From contig DASXUK010000026.1 in the NCBI GenBank assembly GCA_036504875.1, positions 98,226 to 162,225 of the forward strand: a stretch of DNA of 64,000 nt, written 5' to 3'. The notes below the pieces were generated by a model that had not been told where the DNA came from, searched no databases, and saw only the letters and a program-made list of their open reading frames with translations. The DNA is from JACPFJ01 sp036504875. Its GTDB lineage: Bacteria; Desulfobacterota; Desulfuromonadia; Geobacterales; Pseudopelobacteraceae. A program made the translations under genes and the position numbers. Positions 54,235 to 62,367 of the stretch are shown in pieces; position 1 is the first letter of the stretch, and each line of letters begins with the position of its first letter.

Positions 54235-55386
54235 ATGGACATCCTTTTTTGGCTTGGCGTAGCCATTTTAATCCTTTACGCTCTGGCCGGCTTAGATATG
54301 CTGATCGGTAACAGATCGGTGCGCTTTCTGCGAAACGTTACTCCTGACCTGCTAGCTACCAGTCCCCGGGTTTCAATAATTGTTGCCGCCCGCAATGAGG
54401 AACGCAATATACTTGAAGCTGTTAATTCACTGCTGTTGCTGAATTATCCCGATTATGAGCTGATAGTGGTAGATGATCGTTCCGAGGATCGCACCGGACA
54501 GTTTCTTGAAAGCCTGGCAGGCTTGATCCCTCGCCTTAAGGTTATCCGCATCGATGACCTGCCGCAGGGGTGGCTGGGTAAGAATCATGCCCTCTGGGTC
54601 GGCAGTCAGCGCGCCACTGGTGAGTACCTGTTGTTTACTGATGCCGACATTGTTATGGAACCGACCGTCCTGACCCGCGCTATGGTTATCATGGAGGAAA
54701 ACAGCCTCGATCATCTCGCTGCAACACCCTCCATGCATATGCCCAGCCTGTTTCTGAAGATGTTTGGCAGCTCCTTTATCATCTTTTTCTCGCTTTTTGC
54801 TCGTCCCTGGAAGGCCAAGGATCCAGGTAGCCGGTTTCATATTGGCATAGGAGCCTTTAACCTGGTTCGGACTGAGGCTTATCGTCAGGTTGGTGGTCAT
54901 CAGACCATCTGCCTACGTCCAGACGATGATCTAAAGCTGGGCAAGATCATAAAAAAAGCCGGACTGCGGCAGGATGTGGTCTTTGCAGCGGAGTTCCTGA
55001 AGGTTGAGTGGTACGCATCGCTGAAAGAGATGGTCCGCGGGTTGGAGAAGAATGCCTTTTCAGGCGCTGATTACAGCATCGCACTGGTGTTCTCGGGGGT
55101 CGCTTTTCATCTGATTTGCAGTGTCTGGCCTTTCCCGGCAGTTTTCATCACCCATGGTGCAACCCGGGTGATATACCTTGCGGTGGTCGCTCTGATCACA
55201 CTCATCTTCGTTGACAGCGCCCGCTGCCACCACGCCAAACCCTGGCATGTCATCGGCTTTCCACTCACTGCTGCCCTGTTTGCGTTTATACTGTTGCGGA
55301 CCATGCTGCTTAACCTGATCCAGGGGGGGATCTACTGGCGGGGAACCTTTTATTCCCTCAAAGAGTTAAAGAGAAATCGGGTATAG
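54235..55386 (+). CDS. Membrane-bound family 2 glycosyltransferase
   Basis: A 383-residue protein with an N-terminal membrane helix (about 3-22), a GT2 catalytic domain with VVDDRSEDRTG (D80, D81) and the DxD motif TDAD (136-138), the acceptor-site RPDDDLKLG, and three or four C-terminal membrane helices (about 270-365). The arrangement resembles the hopanoid/carotenoid-type lipid glycosyltransferases such as HpnB, so a lipid acceptor is likely. No hopanoid genes are nearby. GAGG lies before the ATG. The 208-base gap upstream has no clear promoter. Confidence 0.85.
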   Translation: MDILFWLGVAILILYALAGLDMLIGNRSVRFLRNVTPDLLATSPRVSIIVAARNEERNILEAVNSLLLLNYPDYELIVVDDRSEDRTGQFLESLAGLIPRLKVIRIDDLPQGWLGKNHALWVGSQRATGEYLLFTDADIVMEPTVLTRAMVIMEENSLDHLAATPSMHMPSLFLKMFGSSFIIFFSLFARPWKAKDPGSRFHIGIGAFNLVRTEAYRQVGGHQTICLRPDDDLKLGKIIKKAGLRQDVVFAAEFLKVEWYASLKEMVRGLEKNAFSGADYSIALVFSGVAFHLICSVWPFPAVFITHGATRVIYLAVVALITLIFVDSARCHHAKPWHVIGFPLTAALFAFILLRTMLLNLIQGGIYWRGTFYSLKELKRNRV

Positions 55387-55414
55387 GTCTTCAATTTTTA
55401 CCAACCTTTACCTC

Positions 55415-55443
55415 TTGACACAACCATCCCCCCGTTATATTTT
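55415..55443 (+). promoter_or_regulatory. Candidate sigma-70 promoter for the small lipoprotein gene
   Basis: A perfect TTGACA (55415-55420) is followed after 17 bases by TATTTT (55438-55443); TATATT two bases earlier is an alternative with a 15-base spacer. The leader to the ATG at 55522 would be about 70 bases. Confidence 0.5.
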
Positions 55444-55521
55444 TCTGCCGCTGGTTCTTGATCTGCATGTGAAGGACTATCTTCCTGAATATGTTTAGTT
55501 GAAACTAAAGGAGGCAGTGCG

Positions 55522-55890
55522 ATGGGCAAATTAATTATAATGTTGGGCCTTATGGCGCTAGTCGGTTGCTCCTCTTCCGGTGGACTGGGTCTGGTTATGA
55601 AAAGCACATCTGATCCGACCCGTTATCTTAAAGGGCAGTTTAGCTACCGGGAAATGGGTCGGGCAGAAGGAGAATCATGTCGTTATTTTATGGCCGGTAT
55701 TTTCCCTTTTGGAAAATCAGATTTTGCGGCCGCGGTTGATGATGCTTTGTCAAAGACCGGTGGTGATGCTTTGCTGAACGTTACTGTGTCAAGCAGCCTG
55801 TATGGATTCGTACCCATCTATAATATATTTTCGAGTACCTGTACAAATGTGCAGGGTATTGCAATCCAATTTGAAGAGAAAAAACAATAG
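55522..55890 (+). CDS. Small lipoprotein of unknown function
   Basis: A 122-residue protein with a lipoprotein signal (MGKLIIMLGLMALVGCSSSG; lipidated C16). The mature part contains a TGGDALLNVTV segment and two further cysteines (in GESCRYF and SSTCTNV) that could form a disulfide. The Gly-Asp-Ala-Leu pattern recalls small TRL-like lipoproteins, but I cannot name the family. AAAGGAGG lies eight bases before the ATG and a good promoter lies upstream. The methyltransferase gene follows after 13 bases, with no obvious functional link. Confidence 0.85.
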   Translation: MGKLIIMLGLMALVGCSSSGGLGLVMKSTSDPTRYLKGQFSYREMGRAEGESCRYFMAGIFPFGKSDFAAAVDDALSKTGGDALLNVTVSSSLYGFVPIYNIFSSTCTNVQGIAIQFEEKKQ

Positions 55891-55903
55891 AGGTCTGGGA
55901 AAA

Positions 55904-56740
55904 ATGCAGGATAAAAACGAAATAAAACCGGGCCAGTCAATTGAGCTTTTAAAGGAGCTTCACATCCTTACCCGCGACGGCAAAATGAATCAGGATAGCC
56001 GCCGCAAGCTAAAGCAGGTTTATCATCTGTATCAGTTTATCGAGCCGCTTCTGAACGAGATCCACATTGATCACCCAGAGATTCGACTGGTTGATCATGG
56101 CGCCGGCAAGTCCTATCTCGGCTTCATCCTTTATGATCTTTTTTTTAAGGATAGGGGGGATAACTCACGCATCTACGGAATTGAGACGCGCGATGAGCTG
56201 GTTGCAAAATCACGTGATCTGGCGCTTAGACTGCAATTCTCCGGGATGTCGTTTTATAAGCTATCAGTGGCAGAATCAATCGGTTCAGATTTAATGCCGC
56301 CCGAAGTGGATATAGTGACAGCGCTGCATGCCTGTGATACCGCCACTGATGATGCCATCCATTTTGCATTGAAAAAGAAAGCAAGATTTATCGTGCTGGT
56401 GCCCTGCTGCCAGGCCGAGGTGGCAGCGGTACTGAGGAAAAACAAGGCCCAGGCTCTGGGGAAGGGCGCTTTGGCAGAAATCTGGCGCCATCCCTTACAC
56501 ACTCGAGAGTTCGGCAGCCAGGTGACCAATGTGCTGCGCTGCCTGCAGCTCGAGGCGCACGGTTATCAGGTAAATGTGACCGAGCTGGTGGGCTGGGAAC
56601 ACTCAATGAAAAACGAACTGATCATTGCCAGCTACAAGGATTTGCCGTGTAAACGCCCGAGCGAACGTCTTAAAGAGCTTCTTCTGGCTTTAGGATTGGA
56701 GGAGCTGGAGCAGCGTTTTTTTACCTCTGCTCAACTGTAA
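55904..56740 (+). CDS. SAM-dependent methyltransferase of the Methyltransf_32 type
   Basis: A 278-residue cytoplasmic protein with a class I SAM-binding fold: motif I is LVDHGAGKSYLGFILYDLFF (about 62-81), the acidic end of strand 2 is GIETRDEL, and PEVDIVTALHACDTATDDAI follows. The ALHACDTATD and VPCCQAE elements are typical of the METTL25/Methyltransf_32 group. The substrate is unknown. The frame stays open upstream into the lipoprotein gene, but the ATG at 55904 follows TGGGAAAA and gives the normal length. It is probably cotranscribed with the lipoprotein gene. Confidence 0.85.
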   Translation: MQDKNEIKPGQSIELLKELHILTRDGKMNQDSRRKLKQVYHLYQFIEPLLNEIHIDHPEIRLVDHGAGKSYLGFILYDLFFKDRGDNSRIYGIETRDELVAKSRDLALRLQFSGMSFYKLSVAESIGSDLMPPEVDIVTALHACDTATDDAIHFALKKKARFIVLVPCCQAEVAAVLRKNKAQALGKGALAEIWRHPLHTREFGSQVTNVLRCLQLEAHGYQVNVTELVGWEHSMKNELIIASYKDLPCKRPSERLKELLLALGLEELEQRFFTSAQL

Positions 56741-56878
56741 ACTGCCATTTCCATGCTTTAGCAGTGCTCAAAGATTAGCCTTGGGGACGCCGAAGCCTTT
56801 AAAAACCCCTACTTGTTCCCAACCCCCGTCAGCTCTTTAAAAAATCCGAGCCCTCTGCAATAAATTTCTCTCATCTAC

Positions 56879-56911
56879 TTGACGTAAACCCTAAGTCTGC
56901 TTCAATTGAAG
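56879..56911 (+). promoter_or_regulatory. Candidate bacterioferritin promoter with overlapping palindrome
   Basis: TTGACG (56879-56884) is followed after 16 bases by TTCAAT (56901-56906). The -10 lies inside CTTCAATTGAAG (56900-56911), a perfect 12-base palindrome. A regulator bound there would block the promoter. It does not match a Fur box. The bfr start is 67 bases downstream. Confidence 0.35.
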
Positions 56912-56977
56912 TATTACCGCTCCCGGTTTCCTTTTGGGCCGGATACTATCTACAAATTAAAAAAGGGAGGTCTTGCC

Positions 56978-57451
56978 ATGAAAGGAAACGAAAAGATGCT
57001 GGAGCACCTTAATCTCCGTCTGGCAGAGGAGTTGACTGCTGTTAATCAGTACATGGTCCATTCCGAGATGTGTGAAAACTGGGGTTACGAGCGTTTACAC
57101 AAGGCTATCGAGAGGCGGGCCTTTGTCGAGATGAAACACGCCGAAAAGCTTATTGCCAGAATCTTATTTCTGGAGGGCCGTCCCATAGTCAGCAATCTCA
57201 ACAAAATCACTATCGGTGCCGAGGTACCGGCTATGCACGGCAATGACCTGGGGGCCGAAAACGAGGCCATCAAGGGCTACAACCTCAGTATCAGGCTGGC
57301 GACAGAGGTCGGCGATACCGGTACTCGCAAGCTTCTCGAATCACTTCTCAAGGAAGAGGAGGATCATATCGACGAACTGGAGGCGCAACTGGATCAGATT
57401 AACCAGATGGGGATTCAGAACTATCTGATGGAACAGGTTCGAAGTTCCTGA
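56978..57451 (+). CDS. bfr: Bacterioferritin
   Basis: A 157-residue iron-storage protein that forms a 24-mer shell and oxidises Fe2+. All ferroxidase residues occur at the E. coli numbers: E18, Y25, E51, H54, E94, E127 and H130. The heme-ligating M52 is also present. The ATG at 56978 follows AAAGGGAGG; the longer upstream frame to 56906 has no ribosome binding site. No bacterioferritin-associated ferredoxin gene is beside it. An intrinsic terminator follows. Confidence 0.97.
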   Translation: MKGNEKMLEHLNLRLAEELTAVNQYMVHSEMCENWGYERLHKAIERRAFVEMKHAEKLIARILFLEGRPIVSNLNKITIGAEVPAMHGNDLGAENEAIKGYNLSIRLATEVGDTGTRKLLESLLKEEEDHIDELEAQLDQINQMGIQNYLMEQVRSS

Positions 57452-57977
57452 GTTTTAGCTGAAAAAGCATAACCTATGACAGCGCCTCTGAAATGGCAGC
57501 CGATCTAACATTGATGCTGAAGATCTCCTCTTAATTTAATTAAAGCAAAGGAAAACAAAGCCGGTACCCATGGGTTCCGGCTTTTTCTGTGTGTTTTGCC
57601 CCTTACTTTCCATTAGCCCAGGTTTCCCAAGGCTTCCCCCTCCTTAGCTGCGATTTAATACTAAAGTAGTAATACGTAAGCCTTCCTTATTCCCATACCA
57701 TTTGTTTTTTAAAGTAGCTATTAAGACCCTGATTTTTAAACAAAGGTGCAATTGCTAAAGGGATTAAACTTAGTAAATTTTAGTCTGGTTTTTAGGAACT
57801 ATAGCATTACAACTTTTTTATTACTATCAAACTAAAGTGGCATTGCCTTTCACAGCAGGGACTGGTAACTCCACTACGAAGGGCGGTGGTGTCGGATGTG
57901 TGACAGTACTTAACGTAGAACAGACGGATGATGTTAATAGCTTTTCCAAAGTAGAACCGACCATAAGGAGGTTAAGT
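57452..57977. other. Long non-coding gap before the Flp pilin genes
   Basis: This 526-base gap holds the bfr terminator near its left end. After about 57640 it is AT-rich and should carry the promoter of the Tad/Flp locus, but I find no hexamer pair with good spacing, no -24/-12 element and no riboswitch fold I can name. The last 140 bases are open in frame with the first pilin, but that stretch has no ribosome binding site and no pilin-like sequence. Confidence 0.6.
57559..57586 (+). terminator. Intrinsic terminator after bfr
   Basis: AGCCGGTACCC and GGGTTCCGGCT pair over 11 positions with one mismatch and a very short loop (AT), followed by TTTT. It lies about 110 bases after the bfr stop and separates bfr from the pilus locus. 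Confidence 0.85.
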
Positions 57978-58160
57978 GTGAGACATCTCGCCGCACTGTA
58001 TATCAAGATGCAAACAATGCTGAAGGATGAGAAAGGCGCGACAATGATCGAATACGCCCTTATGGTTACCTTCATCGCAATGGCGGCGTTTGCTGCAGTA
58101 GTGACTTTTGGAACGAACCTCAATGCCCAATTCGGCATAATCGCGGGATTATTCCCATAA
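57978..58160 (+). CDS. flp: Flp/Fap-type pilin, first copy
   Basis: A 60-residue prepilin for the Tad pilus. A leader of about 20 residues ends in DEKG, followed by ATMIEYALMV; the Gly before the ATxxEY motif is the prepilin peptidase site, and the hydrophobic helix after it is the pilin core. The start is GTG at 57978, six bases after AAGGAGG. The mature pilin of about 40 residues is typical in size. A second pilin starts 28 bases later. No prepilin peptidase gene is within the window. Confidence 0.9.
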   Translation: MRHLAALYIKMQTMLKDEKGATMIEYALMVTFIAMAAFAAVVTFGTNLNAQFGIIAGLFP

Positions 58161-58188
58161 CTAAATGACTGATAAAGGAGATACAACC

Positions 58189-58380
58189 ATGAGAAATTTG
58201 ATCGCAATGTATATCGCCATGCAGTCCAGGATGCAATCGATGCTGAAGGATGAAAAAGGGGCCACAATGGTTGAGTACGCCCTGATGGTGGCCTTGATCG
58301 CGGTAGTTTGCATAGGAGCTGTAACAGCAATGGGTGTGGGTGTTGAAGGAAGATTTGCCGCCATCACAGCAGCATTATAG
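58189..58380 (+). CDS. flp: Flp/Fap-type pilin, second copy
   Basis: A 63-residue prepilin, paralogous to the one just upstream: both share MLKDEKGATM and EYALMV around the cleavage site but differ in the C-terminal half (here AVTAMGVGVEGRFAAITAAL). The leader is longer by a repeated MQSRMQSM. AAAGGAG lies eight bases before the ATG at 58189; an earlier ATG at 58165 overlaps this site. One may be the major and the other a minor pilin; the sequence does not say which. Confidence 0.9.
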   Translation: MRNLIAMYIAMQSRMQSMLKDEKGATMVEYALMVALIAVVCIGAVTAMGVGVEGRFAAITAAL

Positions 58381-58407
58381 ACTAGCAGTAGAGTGTGCCT
58401 TGACTTA

Positions 58408-58432
58408 GGAGGAAGGGGCTCCCCCTTCCTCC
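58408..58432 (+). terminator. Strong 11-bp hairpin after the pilin genes
   Basis: GGAGGAAGGGG and CCCCTTCCTCC are perfectly complementary with a three-base loop, 27 bases after the second pilin stop. No T tract follows, so it is probably not a full terminator. It likely reduces transcription into tadE and onward or stabilises the pilin mRNA, giving excess pilin over assembly proteins. Confidence 0.65.
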
Positions 58433-58530
58433 ATCTCATGGATTGAGCGTTTAGACCAGTTTTGAAATCATTCGTTTCAAGTAATAAAGAACAAGGTTTG
58501 GTTTAAAAAAATAATAAGTAAGGCAAACCC

Positions 58531-58920
58531 ATGAACCTCAACAATAAAAAAGGGGCGGCATTGGTAGAAATGGCAATCATTCTCCCGCTCCTGCTTCTCA
58601 TAGTAGTCGGCATTTTCGAGTTCGGCAGGGCCATGTTAATCAGAAACACCCTCAACAATGCTGCACGAGAGGGTGCCAGGCGAGCAGCTGTCAGTCCTCC
58701 GCCTGTCAACATCGATGCTTTTGTAAGAAGTGCAATCCCGTTTAACCAGACCGGATTAGTCATAACGCCAAACCCTTCATCTCCCACACCTGGTTCCGGC
58801 GCCCCTGTAACAGTTACCATCATGCTGCCATTTCATACAGTGACAGGATTGATTCCAGTGCTTGACGGCATGATTTTAAGTGGGCAAGCCACCATGAGGT
58901 ATGAATACGTTGCACCATGA
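58531..58920 (+). CDS. tadE: TadE-like pseudopilin
   Basis: A 129-residue protein with the TadE N-terminus: NNKKGAALVEMAIILPLLLL carries a KG/A cleavage-like site and Glu five residues after the Gly, followed by the family pattern EFGRAMLIRNTLNNAAREGA. TadE is a minor pseudopilin of the Tad pilus. It lies 150 bases after the second pilin, past the hairpin. The ribosome binding site is weak (AAGGC). Confidence 0.88.
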   Translation: MNLNNKKGAALVEMAIILPLLLLIVVGIFEFGRAMLIRNTLNNAAREGARRAAVSPPPVNIDAFVRSAIPFNQTGLVITPNPSSPTPGSGAPVTVTIMLPFHTVTGLIPVLDGMILSGQATMRYEYVAP

Positions 58921-58956
58921 CCGGACCCATTGCCGGCCAGATTTATCGGAGGAACT

Positions 58957-59832
58957 ATGAAGCGACCAAGTACGGCAATCATTGTAACGGTATTTGCGTT
59001 CCTGTTAGCAGGCTGTGCCTCCTTTTTTTCCTACAACTATCTTAAAAAACAGGGCAGCACGCAGAGCCAAGGGGTTGCCATCGTAGCCGCGGCAACGGAT
59101 ATACCGATGGGCACCAAGCTTGATGCAAGCCATGTCAAGTTGGCAACCTGGCCCAAGGAAGCCCTTACCAACGGGTACCATACCGATGCCAAAAAGCTCT
59201 CCGGACGAGTGGCTGTCCGGCCGATGAGCGCCGGGGACATAATTACCGAGGTCAAGCTAATGCCGCAAAATGGGGCTACAAGCGGCGGCATCATGACCTA
59301 CATCGTGCCCCAGGGACACCGGGCAGTAACCGTGGCTGTCAATGAGGTGGCCGGGGTGGCCGGGTTTATCACCCCTGGCAGCAGGGTGGATATCGTACTG
59401 ACAACGCCGCGGCCCGGTTCCGATAAAGAGGACAATATCAGCAAAATCATCCTGCAGAACGTCCCGGTCCTGGCGAGCGGCCAAGGCACCGAACAAAAGG
59501 AGGGCAAACCGGTGATAGTTCCTACGGTCACCCTCGACTTGACCCCGGAAGACGCCGAGAAACTTATTGTTGGGGTTGGCTCAAAAAAAGGGACGCTCCA
59601 GTTGTTGCTGAGGAACGTCATCGATACGGCCGCAGTTGATACCAAAGGTGCCACTGTATCCAAGGCGCTGTATGGGGCTGAGGCTCCAACCGTTAAAATG
59701 GCTGTTCGCAAATCAGAAACCAGAAAAGTTGCCAATTCGAGCCCGTCAACACCACCCATACAGGCAAAAATAAGCGTGGAAGTCATCAAAGGCGGCGTGA
59801 AGACTACCAAGGACTTCCCAATCGAAAACTAA
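58957..59832 (+). CDS. cpaB: Tad pilus assembly protein CpaB/RcpC
   Basis: A 291-residue periplasmic protein anchored by an N-terminal membrane helix (about 6-27), with a SAF domain (IVAAATDIPMGTKLDASHVK, then GRVAVRPMSAGDIITE) and a conserved C-terminal half (TYIVPQGHRAVTVAVNEVAG, PGSRVDIVLTT). It probably supports the secretin. The ATG at 58957 follows CGGAGG; a TTG at 58930 has no site. The signal contains LAGC, which looks like a lipobox, but the helix continues past it. Confidence 0.9.
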   Translation: MKRPSTAIIVTVFAFLLAGCASFFSYNYLKKQGSTQSQGVAIVAAATDIPMGTKLDASHVKLATWPKEALTNGYHTDAKKLSGRVAVRPMSAGDIITEVKLMPQNGATSGGIMTYIVPQGHRAVTVAVNEVAGVAGFITPGSRVDIVLTTPRPGSDKEDNISKIILQNVPVLASGQGTEQKEGKPVIVPTVTLDLTPEDAEKLIVGVGSKKGTLQLLLRNVIDTAAVDTKGATVSKALYGAEAPTVKMAVRKSETRKVANSSPSTPPIQAKISVEVIKGGVKTTKDFPIEN

Positions 59833-59847
59833 GGACGAGGTGACAGA

Positions 59848-61278
59848 ATGCATGTTCCCATGAGCGGCATTAAAATTTTAGCGCTTTTGGCGCTGTTAGT
59901 AAGTCTCCTGTTTCCCGGAATCAGCAGCGCCGGGGTTGCAACAGAGGTCCCCGTTGATAAGAGTGTGCTGCTCAACCTGCAGAAGCCTTCGGAACGGGTT
60001 TCGATTGCCAACCCTTCCATCGCGGAACTGGTTGTCATCTCGCCGACTCAGTTGCAGATCAACGGCACCAAAATAGGTTCCACCACCCTGATAGTCTGGG
60101 AGAAGGGTGGGAAAAGTTCATTTTTTGATATCAGGGTCAAAGGAGACAGCAGCCTGCTGGAAAATCAGATCCGGGAGGTTGCCCCCAACGACAGCATCAC
60201 AGTGGACTATGCCAATGACACCATTGTGTTATCCGGCAAGGCAGCCAACGAACAGACCATCGCCAAAGCCGTGCAGATCGCACGGGCCTATGCTGCCAAG
60301 GAGGAAAACGACTCCGCTAAAAGTGGCCAGAGTGCCATTCAGTTTTTACCAATGTATGGCTATGGTTCTAGCACAAAGGCCGAGCAGAAAGATGATGAGC
60401 CAAAACTGAAGGTGCTCAATCATATCCAGGTCGATGATCCCCAGCAGGTGCTTTTGGAGGTAAAAGTGGCGCAGGTGGACAAGACCGCTCTTAAGTCATT
60501 GGGCATCAGCGTGTTTGTCAAGGGGGCCAGCGGCGAAGGTTTTTCCAATCAGGTGGGCGCACCCGATGGCAAGATCTTCCACATCAATCCTCCCGGAATA
60601 GCAGGCGACATGCCGTGGATGGGCGCCATCAGTCCGATGGCACCTTTTCAACTGGGGGGCTCGTTATATAAGACAGGACTCGGCGGCGTGCTCAAGGCGC
60701 TCGCTGAAAAGAAGTTGGCCAAGATACTGGCCGAGCCCAATCTGTTGGTTAAAAGCGGCCAGGAAGGCAAATTTCTATCAGGCACCAAGTACCCGGTCCA
60801 GGTAGTCATAGGAGTTGGTGCGCTTGCCGGAACAGAAATCAAATACATAGATGTTGGGGTGAAGCTCAACTTTAAGCCAGTGGTGATGGAAAACGGCTTG
60901 ATCTACCTGAAGATCGACCCGGCCGAGGTAAGCAGTATTCAGGGCTTTCTGCAGAGCAATGGTTACCCGATCATCGATACCCGTGAGATACGATCGGACG
61001 TGCAATTGAAGGATGGAGAGAGCCTGGTTTTGGCCGGACTTCTTCAGGAAGAAACGATCAAGTCCATGTCAAAAATTCCATTATTGGGAGACATTCCAAT
61101 TCTGGGCGCCCTGTTCCGCTCGACCCAGGATGACCTGAAAGAAAAAGAGCTGGTCTTCTTCATTACCCCGAAGATTGTCAAGCCCAACGCCCCGGGAAGC
61201 GAACCTGAATTGCCAACCGATGAACCAATCACACCCGAACAGGAGAAGGAGCTCAGATGGATGCCACTCGGAGAATAG
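59848..61278 (+). CDS. cpaC: Tad pilus outer-membrane secretin CpaC/RcpA
   Basis: A 476-residue secretin. Signal peptide (about 1-28, ending ISSAG), pilus N-terminal domain (KSVLLNLQKPSERVSIANPS), a BON-like middle domain, and the secretin domain with LLGDIPILGALFRS at its end. It makes the outer-membrane pore of the Tad pilus. GAGG lies before the ATG. It overlaps the next gene by 22 bases. It is the second secretin in the window and is clearly different from gspD in its N-domains. Confidence 0.93.
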   Translation: MHVPMSGIKILALLALLVSLLFPGISSAGVATEVPVDKSVLLNLQKPSERVSIANPSIAELVVISPTQLQINGTKIGSTTLIVWEKGGKSSFFDIRVKGDSSLLENQIREVAPNDSITVDYANDTIVLSGKAANEQTIAKAVQIARAYAAKEENDSAKSGQSAIQFLPMYGYGSSTKAEQKDDEPKLKVLNHIQVDDPQQVLLEVKVAQVDKTALKSLGISVFVKGASGEGFSNQVGAPDGKIFHINPPGIAGDMPWMGAISPMAPFQLGGSLYKTGLGGVLKALAEKKLAKILAEPNLLVKSGQEGKFLSGTKYPVQVVIGVGALAGTEIKYIDVGVKLNFKPVVMENGLIYLKIDPAEVSSIQGFLQSNGYPIIDTREIRSDVQLKDGESLVLAGLLQEETIKSMSKIPLLGDIPILGALFRSTQDDLKEKELVFFITPKIVKPNAPGSEPELPTDEPITPEQEKELRWMPLGE

Positions 61279-62327
61279 CATTACTTGGAGATCAAAAAGG
61301 GTTTGCGCTGGTCTATATTGCGCTCCTCATTTTCGTCCTCTTCGGTACTCTGGGCCTTGCTGTGGACATTAGTCATCTGTACGTTGTGCGCGGCGAGCTC
61401 CAGAATTGTGCCGATGCAGCTGCTCTGGCGGGGGCATGGTCATTGTACCGGGATCCAGCAAATCCCGGGGCAACGCCGACACTGGATTTCGAAAGGGCAC
61501 GTGCAGCGGCAGCCAGTTACATACAACAGAATAGTTCAGATGGTGTTGCTCTGAGTGATGGCAATATCGAAGTTGGCTATTGGTCGCGGCTTGATCCGGA
61601 GGCTCCGCTTTCACCTGTTAAGAACGATCCTGCCAACCAGCGGGAGGCAGTACGGGTCACTGTAAGCAGGTCCAGCGGAAACAATGGAGGACCGGTAGGC
61701 AACTTCTTCATTAAAGTACTGGATGCGACTAAAGATAAAACCCCAGTGAGTTCCCGGCCGTCAGTTGCGCTTTCCGGATATATCGGTGGTGTTCCCGGCG
61801 GCCAAGCGTTTCCCATAGCCCTTTCCAGTTGCATGACCGATTATTACTTTTTACATTCTCACTCCGACCCACCACCCACTTTTAAAACCAATACGCCATA
61901 TACACCCGTTGGAACGCCTTGTGAAACCGCTCAATGGACATCATTAACTGAGAATACTAATGCTGATAGAGTAATTAGTGATTTTATGAAATATCCCGAC
62001 ACCAGTCCTGCTCTTAGTTCTGGTGAATCTATTTGGATTGCGACCGGTGTAATGAACAATCTTTTTAATAACAAGAATGCAGGTGCATATGTTGGCAAAA
62101 ATGTGATTGTGCCGATAGTCACCGGCGACACCGGAGTTTTATCGAAGTCATCAACAAATGGTCAAATGCCTATACAGGGATTTGCAACCATCCATATCGT
62201 CTCTGTCAAGAATGGTAGCAATCCGTATGTCGAGGCATATTTTGTCGACTATTCCGTTACCTATCCTGGAACCCAACCAGGCGGATCGGTTTCCAATACT
62301 GTTTCACCGCCACTGATAGTGCAGTAA
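61257..62327 (+). CDS. TadG-like pilus-assembly protein
   Basis: A 356-residue protein with an N-terminal Tad-type membrane segment (DQKGFALVYIALLIFVLFGT) followed by ISHLYVVRGELQNCADAAAL, the signature of TadG and related putative Flp-assembly proteins. The rest is periplasmic, without a von Willebrand factor A domain that I can recognise, so it may be a shortened TadG form. The start lies inside the end of cpaC, after GGAG. Bases 61921-62100 are noticeably AT-richer than the neighbourhood. Confidence 0.78.
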   Translation: MDATRRIALLGDQKGFALVYIALLIFVLFGTLGLAVDISHLYVVRGELQNCADAAALAGAWSLYRDPANPGATPTLDFERARAAAASYIQQNSSDGVALSDGNIEVGYWSRLDPEAPLSPVKNDPANQREAVRVTVSRSSGNNGGPVGNFFIKVLDATKDKTPVSSRPSVALSGYIGGVPGGQAFPIALSSCMTDYYFLHSHSDPPPTFKTNTPYTPVGTPCETAQWTSLTENTNADRVISDFMKYPDTSPALSSGESIWIATGVMNNLFNNKNAGAYVGKNVIVPIVTGDTGVLSKSSTNGQMPIQGFATIHIVSVKNGSNPYVEAYFVDYSVTYPGTQPGGSVSNTVSPPLIVQ

Positions 62328-62367
62328 AACAAGTAACCGCAAGGAAAAATCTGACAGGAATATTCTT

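Noticed and set aside
57640..57970. c-di-GMP (GEMM) riboswitch before the pilin genes
   Set aside because: The characteristic GCAAA and tetraloop elements are not present.
57837..57977. Extended N-terminus for the first Flp pilin
   Set aside because: The frame is open by chance; AAGGAGG six bases before GTG 57978 and the normal prepilin length define the start.
58957..59040. CpaB as a lipoprotein because of LAGC
   Set aside because: The hydrophobic segment continues past the Cys and the family is anchored by a membrane helix.
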